From positions 33,638-97,637 of the forward strand of contig JAOPXK010000120.1 of the NCBI GenBank assembly GCA_025965195.1: 64,000 nucleotides of DNA, read 5' to 3'. A program made the position numbers and the translations under genes. The stretch is from Marmoricola sp. Its GTDB lineage: Bacteria > Actinomycetota > Actinomycetes > Propionibacteriales > Nocardioidaceae. Under the pieces are notes generated by a model. It had not been told where the DNA came from and did no database searches. It was given only the letters and a program-made list of their open reading frames with translations. Within the stretch, counting starts at the first letter, position 1; each line of letters opens with the position of its first letter. Below, one piece after another: positions 1 to 7,391 of this stretch.

Positions 1-391
1 ACGCGCGATTCCCCTGCGTGGCAACGGCTTTCGCCGCCTCGTCGTGGTCGGCCACCCACGTCCAGGTGTGCGCTTCCGGAGCGTCGCCCCAGCCGGGTCG
101 TTCCAGCCGGAGCAGGGGCACATCGTCGGCGGTGCACGCCGCGAGCGCATTGGCCGACATTCCCTGGGCGAACGGATGAGTCGCATCGACGACCGCCTCG
201 ATCCGCTCCGAGCGGAGGTAGGCACGCAGCCCGTCGACCCCACCGAACCCGCCGATCCGGACCTTCCCGACGGGAAGCCGTGGCCTGGCCACCCGGCCGG
301 CGAGTGAGGACAGGAAATCCGTATCCGTCTCCTCGAGCAGCTTCGCCAGCGCCCGCGCCTCCGCCGTACCCCCCAGGACCAGAGTCCTCAA
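1..391 (-). CDS. cobK: Precorrin-6A reductase, CobK/CbiJ family (partial, runs off the left edge)
   Basis: The gene reads leftward out of the window, so only about the first 130 residues are present. The N-terminus, MRTLVLGGTAEARALAKLL, is the nucleotide-binding opening typical of CobK/CbiJ, and the motif DATHPFAQGMSANA around residue 75 is a family hallmark. These enzymes reduce precorrin-6A (or the cobalt form) with NAD(P)H in cobalamin biosynthesis, in the cytoplasm. I place the start at a TTG codon whose last two bases lie in the TGA stop of cobQ. This TTGA overlap implies translational coupling. The cobQ neighbour supports a corrin pathway role. The C-terminal half cannot be judged. Confidence 0.88.
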   Translation of the reverse strand, partial: MRTLVLGGTAEARALAKLLEETDTDFLSSLAGRVARPRLPVGKVRIGGFGGVDGLRAYLRSERIEAVVDATHPFAQGMSANALAACTADDVPLLRLERPGWGDAPEAHTWTWVADHDEAAKAVATQGNRA

Positions 392-1869
392 CGTGTCGCG
401 CCCGGAGGGAGCACTCGGAGGCTTGTTGGAGCGCCGGTCTCCGCGAGCGCCAACAGGGCGTCCACGTCGAGGTGCTCCTCGACCAGATCGCCGAGAAGGT
501 CGAGGCGTGCCTCGCGTCGCTCGGGAAAGCTGACCCCGGAAGGCACCCGCGTCAGGCCCGCGATCGAGGCGACCTCTGCCAGCAGCGCCTGGCGAAACCC
601 GTCGCTCTCGAGGCTGCCGTGCCACATCGTGGCGAACACGTTGTCGCTGCGAGCACCGCCGGGGAAGTCGTCGGCCGAGCCGCGGGTGAGCCGGCCGTGG
701 TGGATTTCGTAGCCCGACACGGGTTGGCCGTACGCCGTGCCGCTCGGTAGCCGGAGCACCTTCTCCATCTCGAACGTGGTCGTCACGTCAAGCAGTCCCA
801 GTCCTTCCGCAAAAGCCCCGGCGGAGCCTTCGACGCCCGCCGGATCCGAGATCGACCTCCCGAGCATCTGGGCCCCGCCACAGATCCCGAGGACCGACCG
901 ACCGGCGGCAGCATGTGCGGTGACCGCGCGGTCGAGCCCCCGGGACCGCAACCAGTCCAGGTCGGCGAGCGTCGCCCGGGTGCCCGGCAGGACGACCAGG
1001 TCGGCGGTCGCCAGATCCCGTGGCTCGGTGCAGAAGAAGACGTCGAGGTCGGGCTCGAGGCCGAGCGCGTCGACGTCGGTGAAGTTCGAGATCCGGGGCA
1101 ACCGGAGCACGGCGACCCGCAACGTCGCATCCGCATCGGTGCGGCGACCCTCGAGGTCGAGCGCGTCCTCGGAGTCGAGCCACAGGTCCGGGTGCCAGGG
1201 CAGCACGCCGTAGACGGAACGCCCGGTCAGCCGCGCCAGCTCGTCCAGCCCGGGAGTCAGCAGCGTCGGGTCACCGCGGAACTTGTTGATCACGAAGCCC
1301 GCCAACAACGCCTGGTCAAGCGGCTCGAGCAGGGCCAGCGTCCCGTACATCGACGCAAACACCCCGCCCCGGTCGATGTCGCCGACCACCACCGTCGCGA
1401 TGCCGGCGTGGCGGGCCAGGCCCATGTTGACGTAGTCACCCGCCCGGAGGTTGATCTCGGCCGGGCTTCCGGCACCTTCGGCGACGACCAGGTCGAAGCG
1501 CGAGGTGAGGTCGTCGAACGCGTCGTACGCCGCCCGCGCGAGATGCCGCCGCCCCTCGAGCCAGTCGCTCGATGCGACCTCACCCGCAGGCTGGCCCATC
1601 ACGACGACGTGGCTGCGCCGGTCGCCACCCGGCTTGAGCAGCACCGGGTTCATGGCCGGCTCCGGAGTCGCACCTGCGGCCAGCGCCTGGATCCACTGCG
1701 CCCGGCCGATCTCGCCGCCCCCGGCGGTCACCATCGAGTTGTTGGACATGTTCTGCGCCTTGTACGGCGCCACCTTGATCCCCCGTCGCGCGAAGGCCCG
1801 GCACAAGCCGGTCGTGACGATGCTCTTGCCGGCGTCCGACGTCGTCCCGGCAACCAGGAGGGCGCTCAT
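388..1869 (-). CDS. cobQ: Cobyric acid synthase
   Basis: A 493-residue protein that amidates side chains b, d, e and g of adenosylcobyrinic acid a,c-diamide, using glutamine and ATP. The N-terminal dethiobiotin-synthetase-like ATPase domain begins with AGTTSDAGKSIVTTGLCRA (a P-loop variant) and has the family motif YKAQNMSNNS near residue 40. The C-terminal class I glutamine amidotransferase domain has its nucleophile in VLGICGGAQMLG (Cys near 330) and its His in MWHGS (near 416). Length is normal. The ATG start overlaps the stop of the upstream SURF1 gene as ATGA, and its own stop overlaps cobK, so the three genes are probably co-transcribed. An upstream in-frame extension to 1989 lies inside the SURF1 gene and is not used. 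Confidence 0.96.
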   Translation of the reverse strand: MSALLVAGTTSDAGKSIVTTGLCRAFARRGIKVAPYKAQNMSNNSMVTAGGGEIGRAQWIQALAAGATPEPAMNPVLLKPGGDRRSHVVVMGQPAGEVASSDWLEGRRHLARAAYDAFDDLTSRFDLVVAEGAGSPAEINLRAGDYVNMGLARHAGIATVVVGDIDRGGVFASMYGTLALLEPLDQALLAGFVINKFRGDPTLLTPGLDELARLTGRSVYGVLPWHPDLWLDSEDALDLEGRRTDADATLRVAVLRLPRISNFTDVDALGLEPDLDVFFCTEPRDLATADLVVLPGTRATLADLDWLRSRGLDRAVTAHAAAGRSVLGICGGAQMLGRSISDPAGVEGSAGAFAEGLGLLDVTTTFEMEKVLRLPSGTAYGQPVSGYEIHHGRLTRGSADDFPGGARSDNVFATMWHGSLESDGFRQALLAEVASIAGLTRVPSGVSFPERREARLDLLGDLVEEHLDVDALLALAETGAPTSLRVLPPGATR

Positions 1870-2642
1870 GCGTCGACCTCGTTGGTTGCGTCCTCCCCGG
1901 TCGCCGAGTCCGAGGCCCGCGTCGGATCCAGGGTGTCGCGGCACCACCGCACCCAGATGAACACCGCGAAACCGGCGAAGACCCACCACTGCACCGCGTA
2001 GAGGATGTTGCGCAGGCCGGTGAACTCCGAGGGAGCCGGGATCGACGAAGGCGTCACCTTCTTCAAACCTTCGGTCCCGGTCGCGGTGGTCGAGCTTGTC
2101 GAGACCACATCCCGTGCGACCACGTACCCCGAGTAGAGATCTGTCCTGATTCGCTCGACCAGGCTCGCCACCCGCATCGACGGGATCACGTCGTCATGGG
2201 TGTTGGTGTCGATGGTGTCGTCACCCTGGGAGGCCTGCAACCAGCCGGTCACCTTCACCGTGCCCGCGGGCACCGCCGCGGTCGGCTTCGCAGACCAGCC
2301 CCGGACGACCGGCATCGCGGACTTCCCGATCAGCACCGGCGTCACGACCCAGTAGCCATTGCGGTTGTCGAGGAAGCTGTCGGCGACGTACACCGTGCCG
2401 GCTGGCAACCAGCTGCCGGTGAACGTCACCGGCTGACCGAGCGACTTGCCGGGGAACGGGCTGTCGCCGCCCATCAGCGAGGAGAGCGGTACGGCGGCGA
2501 CGTTGGCCAGGCTGCGAGCAGCATCATCACGGTGATGGCTCCAGGCGCCGTACTGCCAGAACCCGAGTGCCACGGCTGCAGCCGTACAGAAGACCATCAG
2601 CAGATGCCCGCCCCAGAAGCGAGGGGCAAGCAGGGTGAGCAC
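1866..2642 (-). CDS. SURF1 family cytochrome oxidase assembly protein
   Basis: A 258-residue membrane protein with one helix near residues 12-30 and another near 213-231. The second helix contains the NILYAVQWWVFA stretch that matches the conserved C-terminal SURF1 motif. SURF1 proteins help insert haem A into the aa3-type cytochrome oxidase. The large loop between the helices faces outside the membrane. At residues about 178-186 the loop reads VVSTSSTT. This is the in-frame translation of a palindromic DNA repeat found elsewhere in the window, so it looks like a tolerated insertion. The gene overlaps cobQ by ATGA, although the two functions are unrelated. The family call is firm. Confidence 0.9.
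   Translation of the reverse strand: MLTLLAPRFWGGHLLMVFCTAAAVALGFWQYGAWSHHRDDAARSLANVAAVPLSSLMGGDSPFPGKSLGQPVTFTGSWLPAGTVYVADSFLDNRNGYWVVTPVLIGKSAMPVVRGWSAKPTAAVPAGTVKVTGWLQASQGDDTIDTNTHDDVIPSMRVASLVERIRTDLYSGYVVARDVVSTSSTTATGTEGLKKVTPSSIPAPSEFTGLRNILYAVQWWVFAGFAVFIWVRWCRDTLDPTRASDSATGEDATNEVDA
2085..2108 (+). repeat. Interspersed palindromic repeat, copy 1 (inside the SURF1 gene)
   Basis: This is a 24-nt copy of the imperfect palindrome whose core is GGTCGAGCTTGTCGAGACC. It ends in GTGGTC/GACCAC arms. It lies in the coding sequence of the SURF1 gene and reads VVSTSSTT on the minus strand. Other full copies are at 50403-50424, 50545-50567, 51489-51510 and 57474-57497, all in the same orientation. 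Confidence 0.85.
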
Positions 2643-2721
2643 TGGCCAAGCCTACGGGTGCTCCCCTCGGCGACCGGCGGACGGTCGAGCGCGGCCGAGA
2701 CCCCTGTGTCAGGATCGGCCC

Positions 2722-3537
2722 GTGAGCAACGTCGTGCACCACATCAACTGCGGCACCATGGCCCCTGCCGTCGCGCTCGGCGGCCGCGTGACCCCGGCGC
2801 GCCTGGTCGCGCACTGCCTGCTCGTGGAGGGCGATCGCGGCTTGACGCTCGTCGACACCGGCTTCGGTACGGCCGACCTCGCGGCGCCCAACAACCGCCT
2901 GGGCCGGGCGTTCGTGATGGCCATGGGTGCCTCCCTGGATCCTGCCGAGACCGCGATCTCGCAGGTCCGCTCCATCGGCCACGCGCCCGAGGACGTCACC
3001 AACGTGGTGCTCACCCACCTCGACCTCGATCACGCCGGCGGCCTCGGCGACTTCCCCAACGCCACCGTGCACGTCTTCGGCGACGAGCTCGACGCGGCGA
3101 CCCGGCGCAGGTCGGTGCTGGAGAAGAACCGCTACAAGTCGGCGCAGTGGGCTCACCAGCCGAAGTGGCTCGAGCACAAGGTCGAGGGCGAGACCTGGAT
3201 GGGCTTCGACTCGGTCGCCGTGCTCGACGACGACGTGCTGCTGATCCCGCTGCGCGGCCACACCCGCGGGCACTGCGGGATCGCCGTACGCCGTCCCAGC
3301 GGGGGCTTCTACCTGCATGCCGGCGACGCGTACTTCAACCACGGCGAGAAGGAGATTCCGCCGACCTGCCCGAGCGGCCTTGCGATCTTCCAGACCCTGA
3401 TGCAGCTGGACAAGAAGGCGCGGCACGCCAACCAGGACCGGATCCGCACGCTCAACGCGGACCACGGCGATGAGATCACGATCTTCTCCGCCCACGACGC
3501 GACCGAGTTCGACGCCCTCGTCGGCACCACCGACTAA
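2722..3537 (+). CDS. MBL-fold metallo-hydrolase (N-acyl homoserine lactonase-like)
   Basis: A 271-residue metallo-beta-lactamase-fold protein. The zinc motif HxHxDH appears as THLDLDHAGG near residue 100, with further metal-ligand candidates in RGHTRGHCG and HAGDAYF further on. The general layout (LVDTGFG, then HLDLDH, then GHTxGH) resembles quorum-quenching lactonases and other small MBL hydrolases. The substrate cannot be read from the sequence. A GTG start with AGGA seven bases upstream was chosen over an earlier in-frame ATG at 2635, which would overlap the start of the divergent SURF1 gene and adds an uncharacteristic Arg/Pro-rich leader. The gene stands alone, diverging from SURF1 and converging on the sortase. 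Confidence 0.85.
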   Translation: MSNVVHHINCGTMAPAVALGGRVTPARLVAHCLLVEGDRGLTLVDTGFGTADLAAPNNRLGRAFVMAMGASLDPAETAISQVRSIGHAPEDVTNVVLTHLDLDHAGGLGDFPNATVHVFGDELDAATRRRSVLEKNRYKSAQWAHQPKWLEHKVEGETWMGFDSVAVLDDDVLLIPLRGHTRGHCGIAVRRPSGGFYLHAGDAYFNHGEKEIPPTCPSGLAIFQTLMQLDKKARHANQDRIRTLNADHGDEITIFSAHDATEFDALVGTTD

Positions 3538-3582
3538 CCGCTTTGACACTCCGGTCGAATGCAGACGGCAATAGCCGGGCAA

Positions 3583-4275
3583 TTAGGCCGCGGTCCGGGT
3601 GATGCCGACGAACTTGGTAAAGACGACGACGTTTGCCTGATAGCCACCTGCCGATCGGTCATAGTCGCCCCCACACGTCACCAGAGTCAGCGTCGGGTGG
3701 CTGCGGTATCCGTACACCTTCTGGGCCGGGAAGTCCTGATTGGCATACGTCACCAGCTTCGCGACCTTGAACTCGGCAACCGAGCCATCGACGCGGACAA
3801 CGTCCACCTTGTCACCGACCGTCAGTGTCTTGAGGTGGTAGAAGACAGCCGGGCCCACGTCCGAGTCGACATGACCCAGGATCACAGCGGACCCTGCCTG
3901 ACCAGGCTGGGACGCCCGGCGGTACCAGCCGGCCTTGTCGGGGTCGGCAGGCACCTCGACCGTCCCGTCGGCATTCAGGCCAAGCGGTACCACCGACGTG
4001 GAGACCCCGATGGCCGGGATCTTCAGAGCGGTTGGTCGGGCACCGGGTACCCGCGACGTCGGCAGGTTCTTGGCCGACGACGGACCGGGCGGGGCCAACG
4101 AGACGGGAGTCGACTGCGGGGCCGTGGTGGTCTCGGCAGTGGCCGACCCCGTGTCATCGCGAGCCCAACCAGCAGCCACGCACGCCACCGCCCCGACGGC
4201 CAGGACTACGGCCAGCAGCCGCCACCGCCGACTACGGAGCCGAGCGTGGCCCGTTGTGTCGAGGTGGCGGCTCAC
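3583..4275 (-). CDS. Class F-like sortase
   Basis: A 230-residue transpeptidase anchored by an N-terminal helix (residues about 18-38), followed by a Thr/Pro-rich linker. The sortase domain starts near residue 82 (ALKIPAIGV). The catalytic His is in VILGHVDSD (His135) and the nucleophile in LTLVTCGGDYDR (Cys201), with Arg207 the nearest candidate for the catalytic Arg. This short LGHVDS/TLVTCGG layout is typical of class F sortases of Actinobacteria. The GTG start lies 3 nt after the stop of the DUF3494 protein gene, so the two form an operon and the upstream product, which ends in an HPHTG-helix-Arg tail, is the obvious substrate. The exact sorting specificity is inferred. Confidence 0.9.
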   Translation of the reverse strand: MSRHLDTTGHARLRSRRWRLLAVVLAVGAVACVAAGWARDDTGSATAETTTAPQSTPVSLAPPGPSSAKNLPTSRVPGARPTALKIPAIGVSTSVVPLGLNADGTVEVPADPDKAGWYRRASQPGQAGSAVILGHVDSDVGPAVFYHLKTLTVGDKVDVVRVDGSVAEFKVAKLVTYANQDFPAQKVYGYRSHPTLTLVTCGGDYDRSAGGYQANVVVFTKFVGITRTAA

Positions 4276-4278
4276 CAG

Positions 4279-5439
4279 CTACCTGCGGTGACGCTTGTCG
4301 GTGGGGCGAAATCCGAGGCCGGCTGAGACGAAGGCTCCGAAGGCAGCCAGTCCGCCGAAGAGGAACAGCGGCGCGCCGGAGGGTCTCTGGGTCCCACCGA
4401 GGCCGGTGTGCGGATGTCCGCTCGGGATCACTTCCTCCCCGACAGGTGTTGCAGTGCCGCTGTCAGAGCCCCCTGACACCACCGTCGACGTCGACGTCGG
4501 AGTTGGGCCGGCCGTTGAGCTGCCGCCGCCTGATGTCCCACCCGTTCCGGGCACGCTGACCGTCGGCGTGCCGGTGGCGGTCGGCGTCACGGTCGGCGTC
4601 ACGGTCGGCGTCACGGTCGGGGTGACGGTCGGCGTGACGGTCGGGGTGACGGTCGGCGTTGCCGTCGCTGCGCTGCAGATCGGAGCGGTGATCACGTTCG
4701 TGTCGAGGGTGACGGCACCAACGCGGGCGAGAACTCGCCCTTCGACCGATGCTGTGGTTTCGAGTGTTGCCGACGCGTTGGCCATGATCGTGCCGATGAA
4801 ACGCGTTGCCGTGTGCAGCGTCGCCGAGGTGCCGACCTGCCAGAAAACGTTGCACGGCGAGCCGCCGTTGATGAACTGCACCACGCTGTTCGGAGCCGCC
4901 GTGAGCGTCGAACCGGCCTTGAAGATGAAGACCGCGGCTGGATTCCCCTGGGCGTTGAGGGTGAGCGTGCCGGTCAGGGCCATGCCCGTGGAGGCTTCGT
5001 AGACGCCCGGCGTCAGCGTGATCCCGCCAAGGTCCACGCCCGTGACGTCAGCGGCCGTGGGACGGCCCGCAGCATCGTTGTAGCCAGTGGTCAGGTCGTT
5101 CTTTGCTTGCAGCGCCAGTGCGTCGCTGACGTGCTCGGCGCCGTTGATCACGGTGCCGGGTGGAAATCCGGTGACCGAGCTGCCGGGGCTCAGGCCGAGG
5201 TCGCCCGAGATCACCGACGGGCCAGTGTTGGTCACCGTGCTGCCGGCGAGGACCGCGAACTGCGCTGCAGTGCCGAGCCCCACCGTTGCGTCTGCCGCAG
5301 TTGCTGGAGACGCCGTAGTGCCCACGATGCCTGCGATCATCAGTCCGATTGACGCCGCTGCGAGCGAGCCAGGGAGACCGATCCGAATCGTTCTGATACT
5401 GGTGCGCCAGATACTCCGGCGCCGAAGATGGCGTGACAT
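4279..5439 (-). CDS. Ice-binding-like (DUF3494) surface protein with C-terminal sorting signal
   Basis: A 386-residue secreted protein. It has an Arg-rich N-terminus and a signal peptide ending near ATA-ADA (about residue 49). A DUF3494 domain covers roughly 52-250 (LGTAAQFAVLAGSTVTNTGPS, then FIFKAGSTL and TRFIGTIMA). A stalk of tandem TVTP units follows, and then a sorting tail: HPHTG at 342-346, a hydrophobic helix and a KRHRR end. DUF3494 folds into a beta-solenoid known from ice-binding proteins and adhesins. Ice binding itself cannot be assumed. The downstream sortase gene, 3 nt away, probably anchors it to the cell wall. The sorting pentapeptide differs from LPxTG, which is unusual. 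Confidence 0.88.
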   Translation of the reverse strand: MSRHLRRRSIWRTSIRTIRIGLPGSLAAASIGLMIAGIVGTTASPATAADATVGLGTAAQFAVLAGSTVTNTGPSVISGDLGLSPGSSVTGFPPGTVINGAEHVSDALALQAKNDLTTGYNDAAGRPTAADVTGVDLGGITLTPGVYEASTGMALTGTLTLNAQGNPAAVFIFKAGSTLTAAPNSVVQFINGGSPCNVFWQVGTSATLHTATRFIGTIMANASATLETTASVEGRVLARVGAVTLDTNVITAPICSAATATPTVTPTVTPTVTPTVTPTVTPTVTPTATGTPTVSVPGTGGTSGGGSSTAGPTPTSTSTVVSGGSDSGTATPVGEEVIPSGHPHTGLGGTQRPSGAPLFLFGGLAAFGAFVSAGLGFRPTDKRHRR

Positions 5440-5750
5440 GGAGATTGCTCCGGTCCATTGATTGGCCCGCTGCGCTGCCGATCAGATTGACCAGCAATTC
5501 CAGCCCAGAGCCAGGCACGAGCGTCACCTCGGCAAACTCGGAAGCAGTCAGTCCAAGAATTTTCGATCGGGCCATGGTTGGCTCCAGCGTCGATTCTGGA
5601 AACCCGTTTCCACCCGATTATCACGCTCACTCCAGAAAGTAGCAGGCTTTTCACCATTAATCTGGAGAAGCAACAAACCCGCCAAATGACCATCTGGTAT
5701 GCACCTTCTGGTAATTCGATGCTGCGCAGCGCCGTTATTGAAAGCGCCGA
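5440..5750. other. Intergenic stretch upstream of the DUF3494 gene, no gene seen
   Basis: About 310 bases between the DUF3494 gene start and the end of the next minus-strand gene. Base composition is visibly less GC-rich than the surroundings. A minus-strand ATG at 5575 opens a frame, but it runs on as the out-of-frame shadow of the DUF3494 gene and lacks typical codon use. The stretch presumably carries the promoter of the sortase operon. I could not pick out a convincing one. Confidence 0.5.
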
Positions 5751-6362
5751 CTAATACCGCTGCGCTGCGCCAAGCCAGGCAGGGAGCTCGGCCGGCGGGC
5801 AGAGCACCGCAAGGTTGTCATCGGCGGGGACGAGCACACCGTCCTTCGCGTCGCCCATGATGATCTCGACCGTGGCATGTCCGGCCACCAGGGTCAGCCG
5901 TGGGCAGGAGCGCCCGTCGGGGAGAAGCCGCAGGTCCGCGGAGCTGATCGGTGCTTCGAGCAGGCCTGCCCAGCCTGCGGTGGACGTGACGTCCCAGACC
6001 GCGGCTCCGGCACCGACGGCGAGACCCCACCCGATCAACGACTGCTCGCGCAGGCCGATGCCTGCCAGGTCTCCCGGCGCATCCCAGGTGATCGAGAAGA
6101 TCCGGCCGTCCGTGGTCTCGAGCTCGATCCCGAAGTCGATCGCATCGAATCCGGAGTTCTGCCAGGTGGGGATGCGCCATTCGGCCGGGCTGCTGACCAG
6201 CCGCGGGCCGGTCTCGCTCAGCTCGGGGTAGAGCTTCCAGCGCGAGTAGTCGATGTTGAAGTACCTGATCGCGGCGAGGCTGTGGCCGACGAGCTGGGCA
6301 GCGTCGTGTCGGTCGGGCACGGCCGGCTCATCACTCAAGTGATCATTCGGCTGATCATTCAC
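5751..6362 (-). CDS. Conserved-looking protein of unknown function
   Basis: A 203-residue soluble protein that I do not recognise. It has no signal peptide or membrane helix. Visible features are a mixed alpha/beta composition with several Trp residues and the stretches FGIELETTDGRIFSITWDAPG and LVAGHATVEIIMGDAKDG, of the kind seen in small beta-rich domains. The start is set at a GTG preceded by AGCAGG. An in-frame ATG further upstream at 6425 lies inside the tRNA-Ala gene and is rejected. It follows the tRNA-Ala gene on the same strand. High third-position GC supports a real gene. Its function is open. Confidence 0.65.
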   Translation of the reverse strand: MNDQPNDHLSDEPAVPDRHDAAQLVGHSLAAIRYFNIDYSRWKLYPELSETGPRLVSSPAEWRIPTWQNSGFDAIDFGIELETTDGRIFSITWDAPGDLAGIGLREQSLIGWGLAVGAGAAVWDVTSTAGWAGLLEAPISSADLRLLPDGRSCPRLTLVAGHATVEIIMGDAKDGVLVPADDNLAVLCPPAELPAWLGAAQRY

Positions 6363-6413
6363 GGGACCTGCTCTCGACCGTTGAACCCGGGCGGCGGGGC
6401 ATGAAGAACGTTG

Positions 6414-6489
6414 TGGTGGAGCCAAGGGGACTCGAACCCCTAACCCCCTGCTTGCAAAGCAGGTGCGCTACCAATTGCGCCATGGCCCC
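6414..6489 (-). tRNA. tRNA-Ala (anticodon TGC)
   Basis: The minus strand folds as a complete cloverleaf. The acceptor arm is GGGGCCA with TGGCTCC, the anticodon stem CCTGC/GCAGG holds the loop TTTGCAA with anticodon TGC, and the T-arm carries GGTTCGAGTCC. A CCA end appears to be encoded after the discriminator A. It is the last gene of the tRNA-Ile/DLW-39/tRNA-Ala run below gyrA, a placement shared with other Actinobacteria. Confidence 0.96.
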
Positions 6490-6536
6490 GAGCTGCCCCC
6501 GTGTGCTCAGTGGGGCGCGGTTGGAAAAATCGAGCG

Positions 6537-6662
6537 TCAGGCCTTGTCGACGGGGTCGGTCGCCTGCTGCCACAGAGCTTGTTCGTTCTTGCCCTGATCC
6601 ATCTTCTTCTTTGCGAGCACGCCGATGGCGCCGGCGAGCACGACCAGGAGCAACTTCTTCAT
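6537..6662 (-). CDS. DLW-39 family microprotein
   Basis: A 41-residue protein, [20 protein letters not shown] followed by a short polar tail containing ALWQQATD. A hydrophobic N-terminal helix, a run of Lys and a conserved LW near the C-terminus identify the DLW-39 family, an actinobacterial microprotein with no known function that is typically found below gyrA near tRNA genes. Here the DLW signature reads ALW. A GGAGG lies 6-7 bases before the ATG. The gene sits between tRNA-Ile (25 nt upstream) and tRNA-Ala (47 nt downstream) on the same strand, so it is probably processed out of a shared transcript. Confidence 0.85.
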   Translation of the reverse strand: MKKLLLVVLAGAIGVLAKKKMDQGKNEQALWQQATDPVDKA

Positions 6663-6687
6663 CTCTGACCTCCGGGGTTGCGATGAG

Positions 6688-6761
6688 TGGGCCTAAGAGG
6701 ACTTGAACCTCTGACCTCTTCCTTATCAGGGAAGCGCTCTAACCGTCTGAGCTATAGGCCC
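6688..6761 (-). tRNA. tRNA-Ile (anticodon GAT)
   Basis: Minus-strand cloverleaf with acceptor GGGCCTA/TAGGCCC, D-arm AGCTCAGACGGTTAGAGC, anticodon stem CTTCC/GGAAG around loop CTGATAA (anticodon GAT) and a T-arm with GGTTCAAGTCC. No CCA is encoded. It is the first gene after the promoter candidate at 6803-6832. Confidence 0.97.
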
Positions 6762-6802
6762 GGGTGTGGGTTTTGCGACGTACGCCGGTGAACCGACAGC
6801 GA

Positions 6803-6832
6803 AGGCTACCCCATCGAGGGAGAGCGTTTCAA
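6803..6832 (-). promoter_or_regulatory. Promoter candidate for the tRNA-Ile/DLW-39/tRNA-Ala unit
   Basis: On the minus strand TTGAAA (6832-6827) and TAGCCT (6808-6803) are separated by 18 nt, a good match to actinobacterial housekeeping -35 and -10 elements. The -10 ends about 42 nt before the tRNA-Ile 5' end. The DUF3566 gene ends at 6861, just upstream. Confidence 0.6.
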
Positions 6833-6860
6833 AACGGGGTTTGGACCGTCTCAGCCCGCG

Positions 6861-7391
6861 TCAGTTGTCCTCTGCAAGCGTGACTTCGACACCGCCCAGC
6901 AGGGTCGCGCTGAGGTTGTAGAGGAACGCTGCGAGGGTCGCGATCGCGGTGATGAGTACCACGTCGACGACCGACACGATCATGGTGAAACCGAGGATCC
7001 GTGAGGTCGAGAGGTACTTCTGGATCTGGAACGGAGTGCCCGTGTCGGAGCCGACCGACTGCTGCACCGTGGAGTTGATCGAGTCCCACACACCGGCGGA
7101 GCTGAGCACGCTCCAGACGATGCCGACGGCGACGATCGTGACGATGCCGATGGCGATCGACAGCAGGAAGGCGGTCTTCATCACCGACCACGGGTCGACG
7201 TGGACCAGGCGCAGCCGCGCCTTCCGCGTACGCCGAGGCTTACCGCCCTGCTTCGAGGAAGTGGGACCCGCATTGGCCGGAGTACCCCTCAGGTTCTTGG
7301 GCAGCTTCGAGGGGGCCCGTTCAGCTCCGGGGGCCAGCTCCGGAGGCGGAGCCGGCAGCACCGACTTGTCGCCCGTGCGACTTTCCGCCAT
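6861..7391 (-). CDS. DUF3566 transmembrane protein
   Basis: A 176-residue membrane protein. The first 65 residues are polar, rich in Pro, Lys and Arg. Two hydrophobic segments follow (about 70-97 and 132-165), with VDPWSVMKTAFLLSIAIG just before the first, a recognisable DUF3566 stretch. The family (Rv0007-like) sits directly below gyrA in many Actinobacteria. Its role is not established. The ATG overlaps the gyrA stop as TGATG, so it is translated with gyrA. A GTG one codon earlier is also possible. Confidence 0.88.
   Translation of the reverse strand: MAESRTGDKSVLPAPPPELAPGAERAPSKLPKNLRGTPANAGPTSSKQGGKPRRTRKARLRLVHVDPWSVMKTAFLLSIAIGIVTIVAVGIVWSVLSSAGVWDSINSTVQQSVGSDTGTPFQIQKYLSTSRILGFTMIVSVVDVVLITAIATLAAFLYNLSATLLGGVEVTLAEDN

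Noticed and set aside
4560..4670. Tandem units in the DUF3494 gene resembling a CRISPR or minisatellite array
   Set aside because: The units are 12 nt or so and translate as TVTP repeats of a cell-wall stalk. There are no spacers.
5392..5575. Possible small protein beginning MARSKILGLTASEFAEV on the minus strand
   Set aside because: The frame has no stop of its own and runs into the shadow of the DUF3494 gene. Codon use is not typical and no ribosome-binding site is clear.
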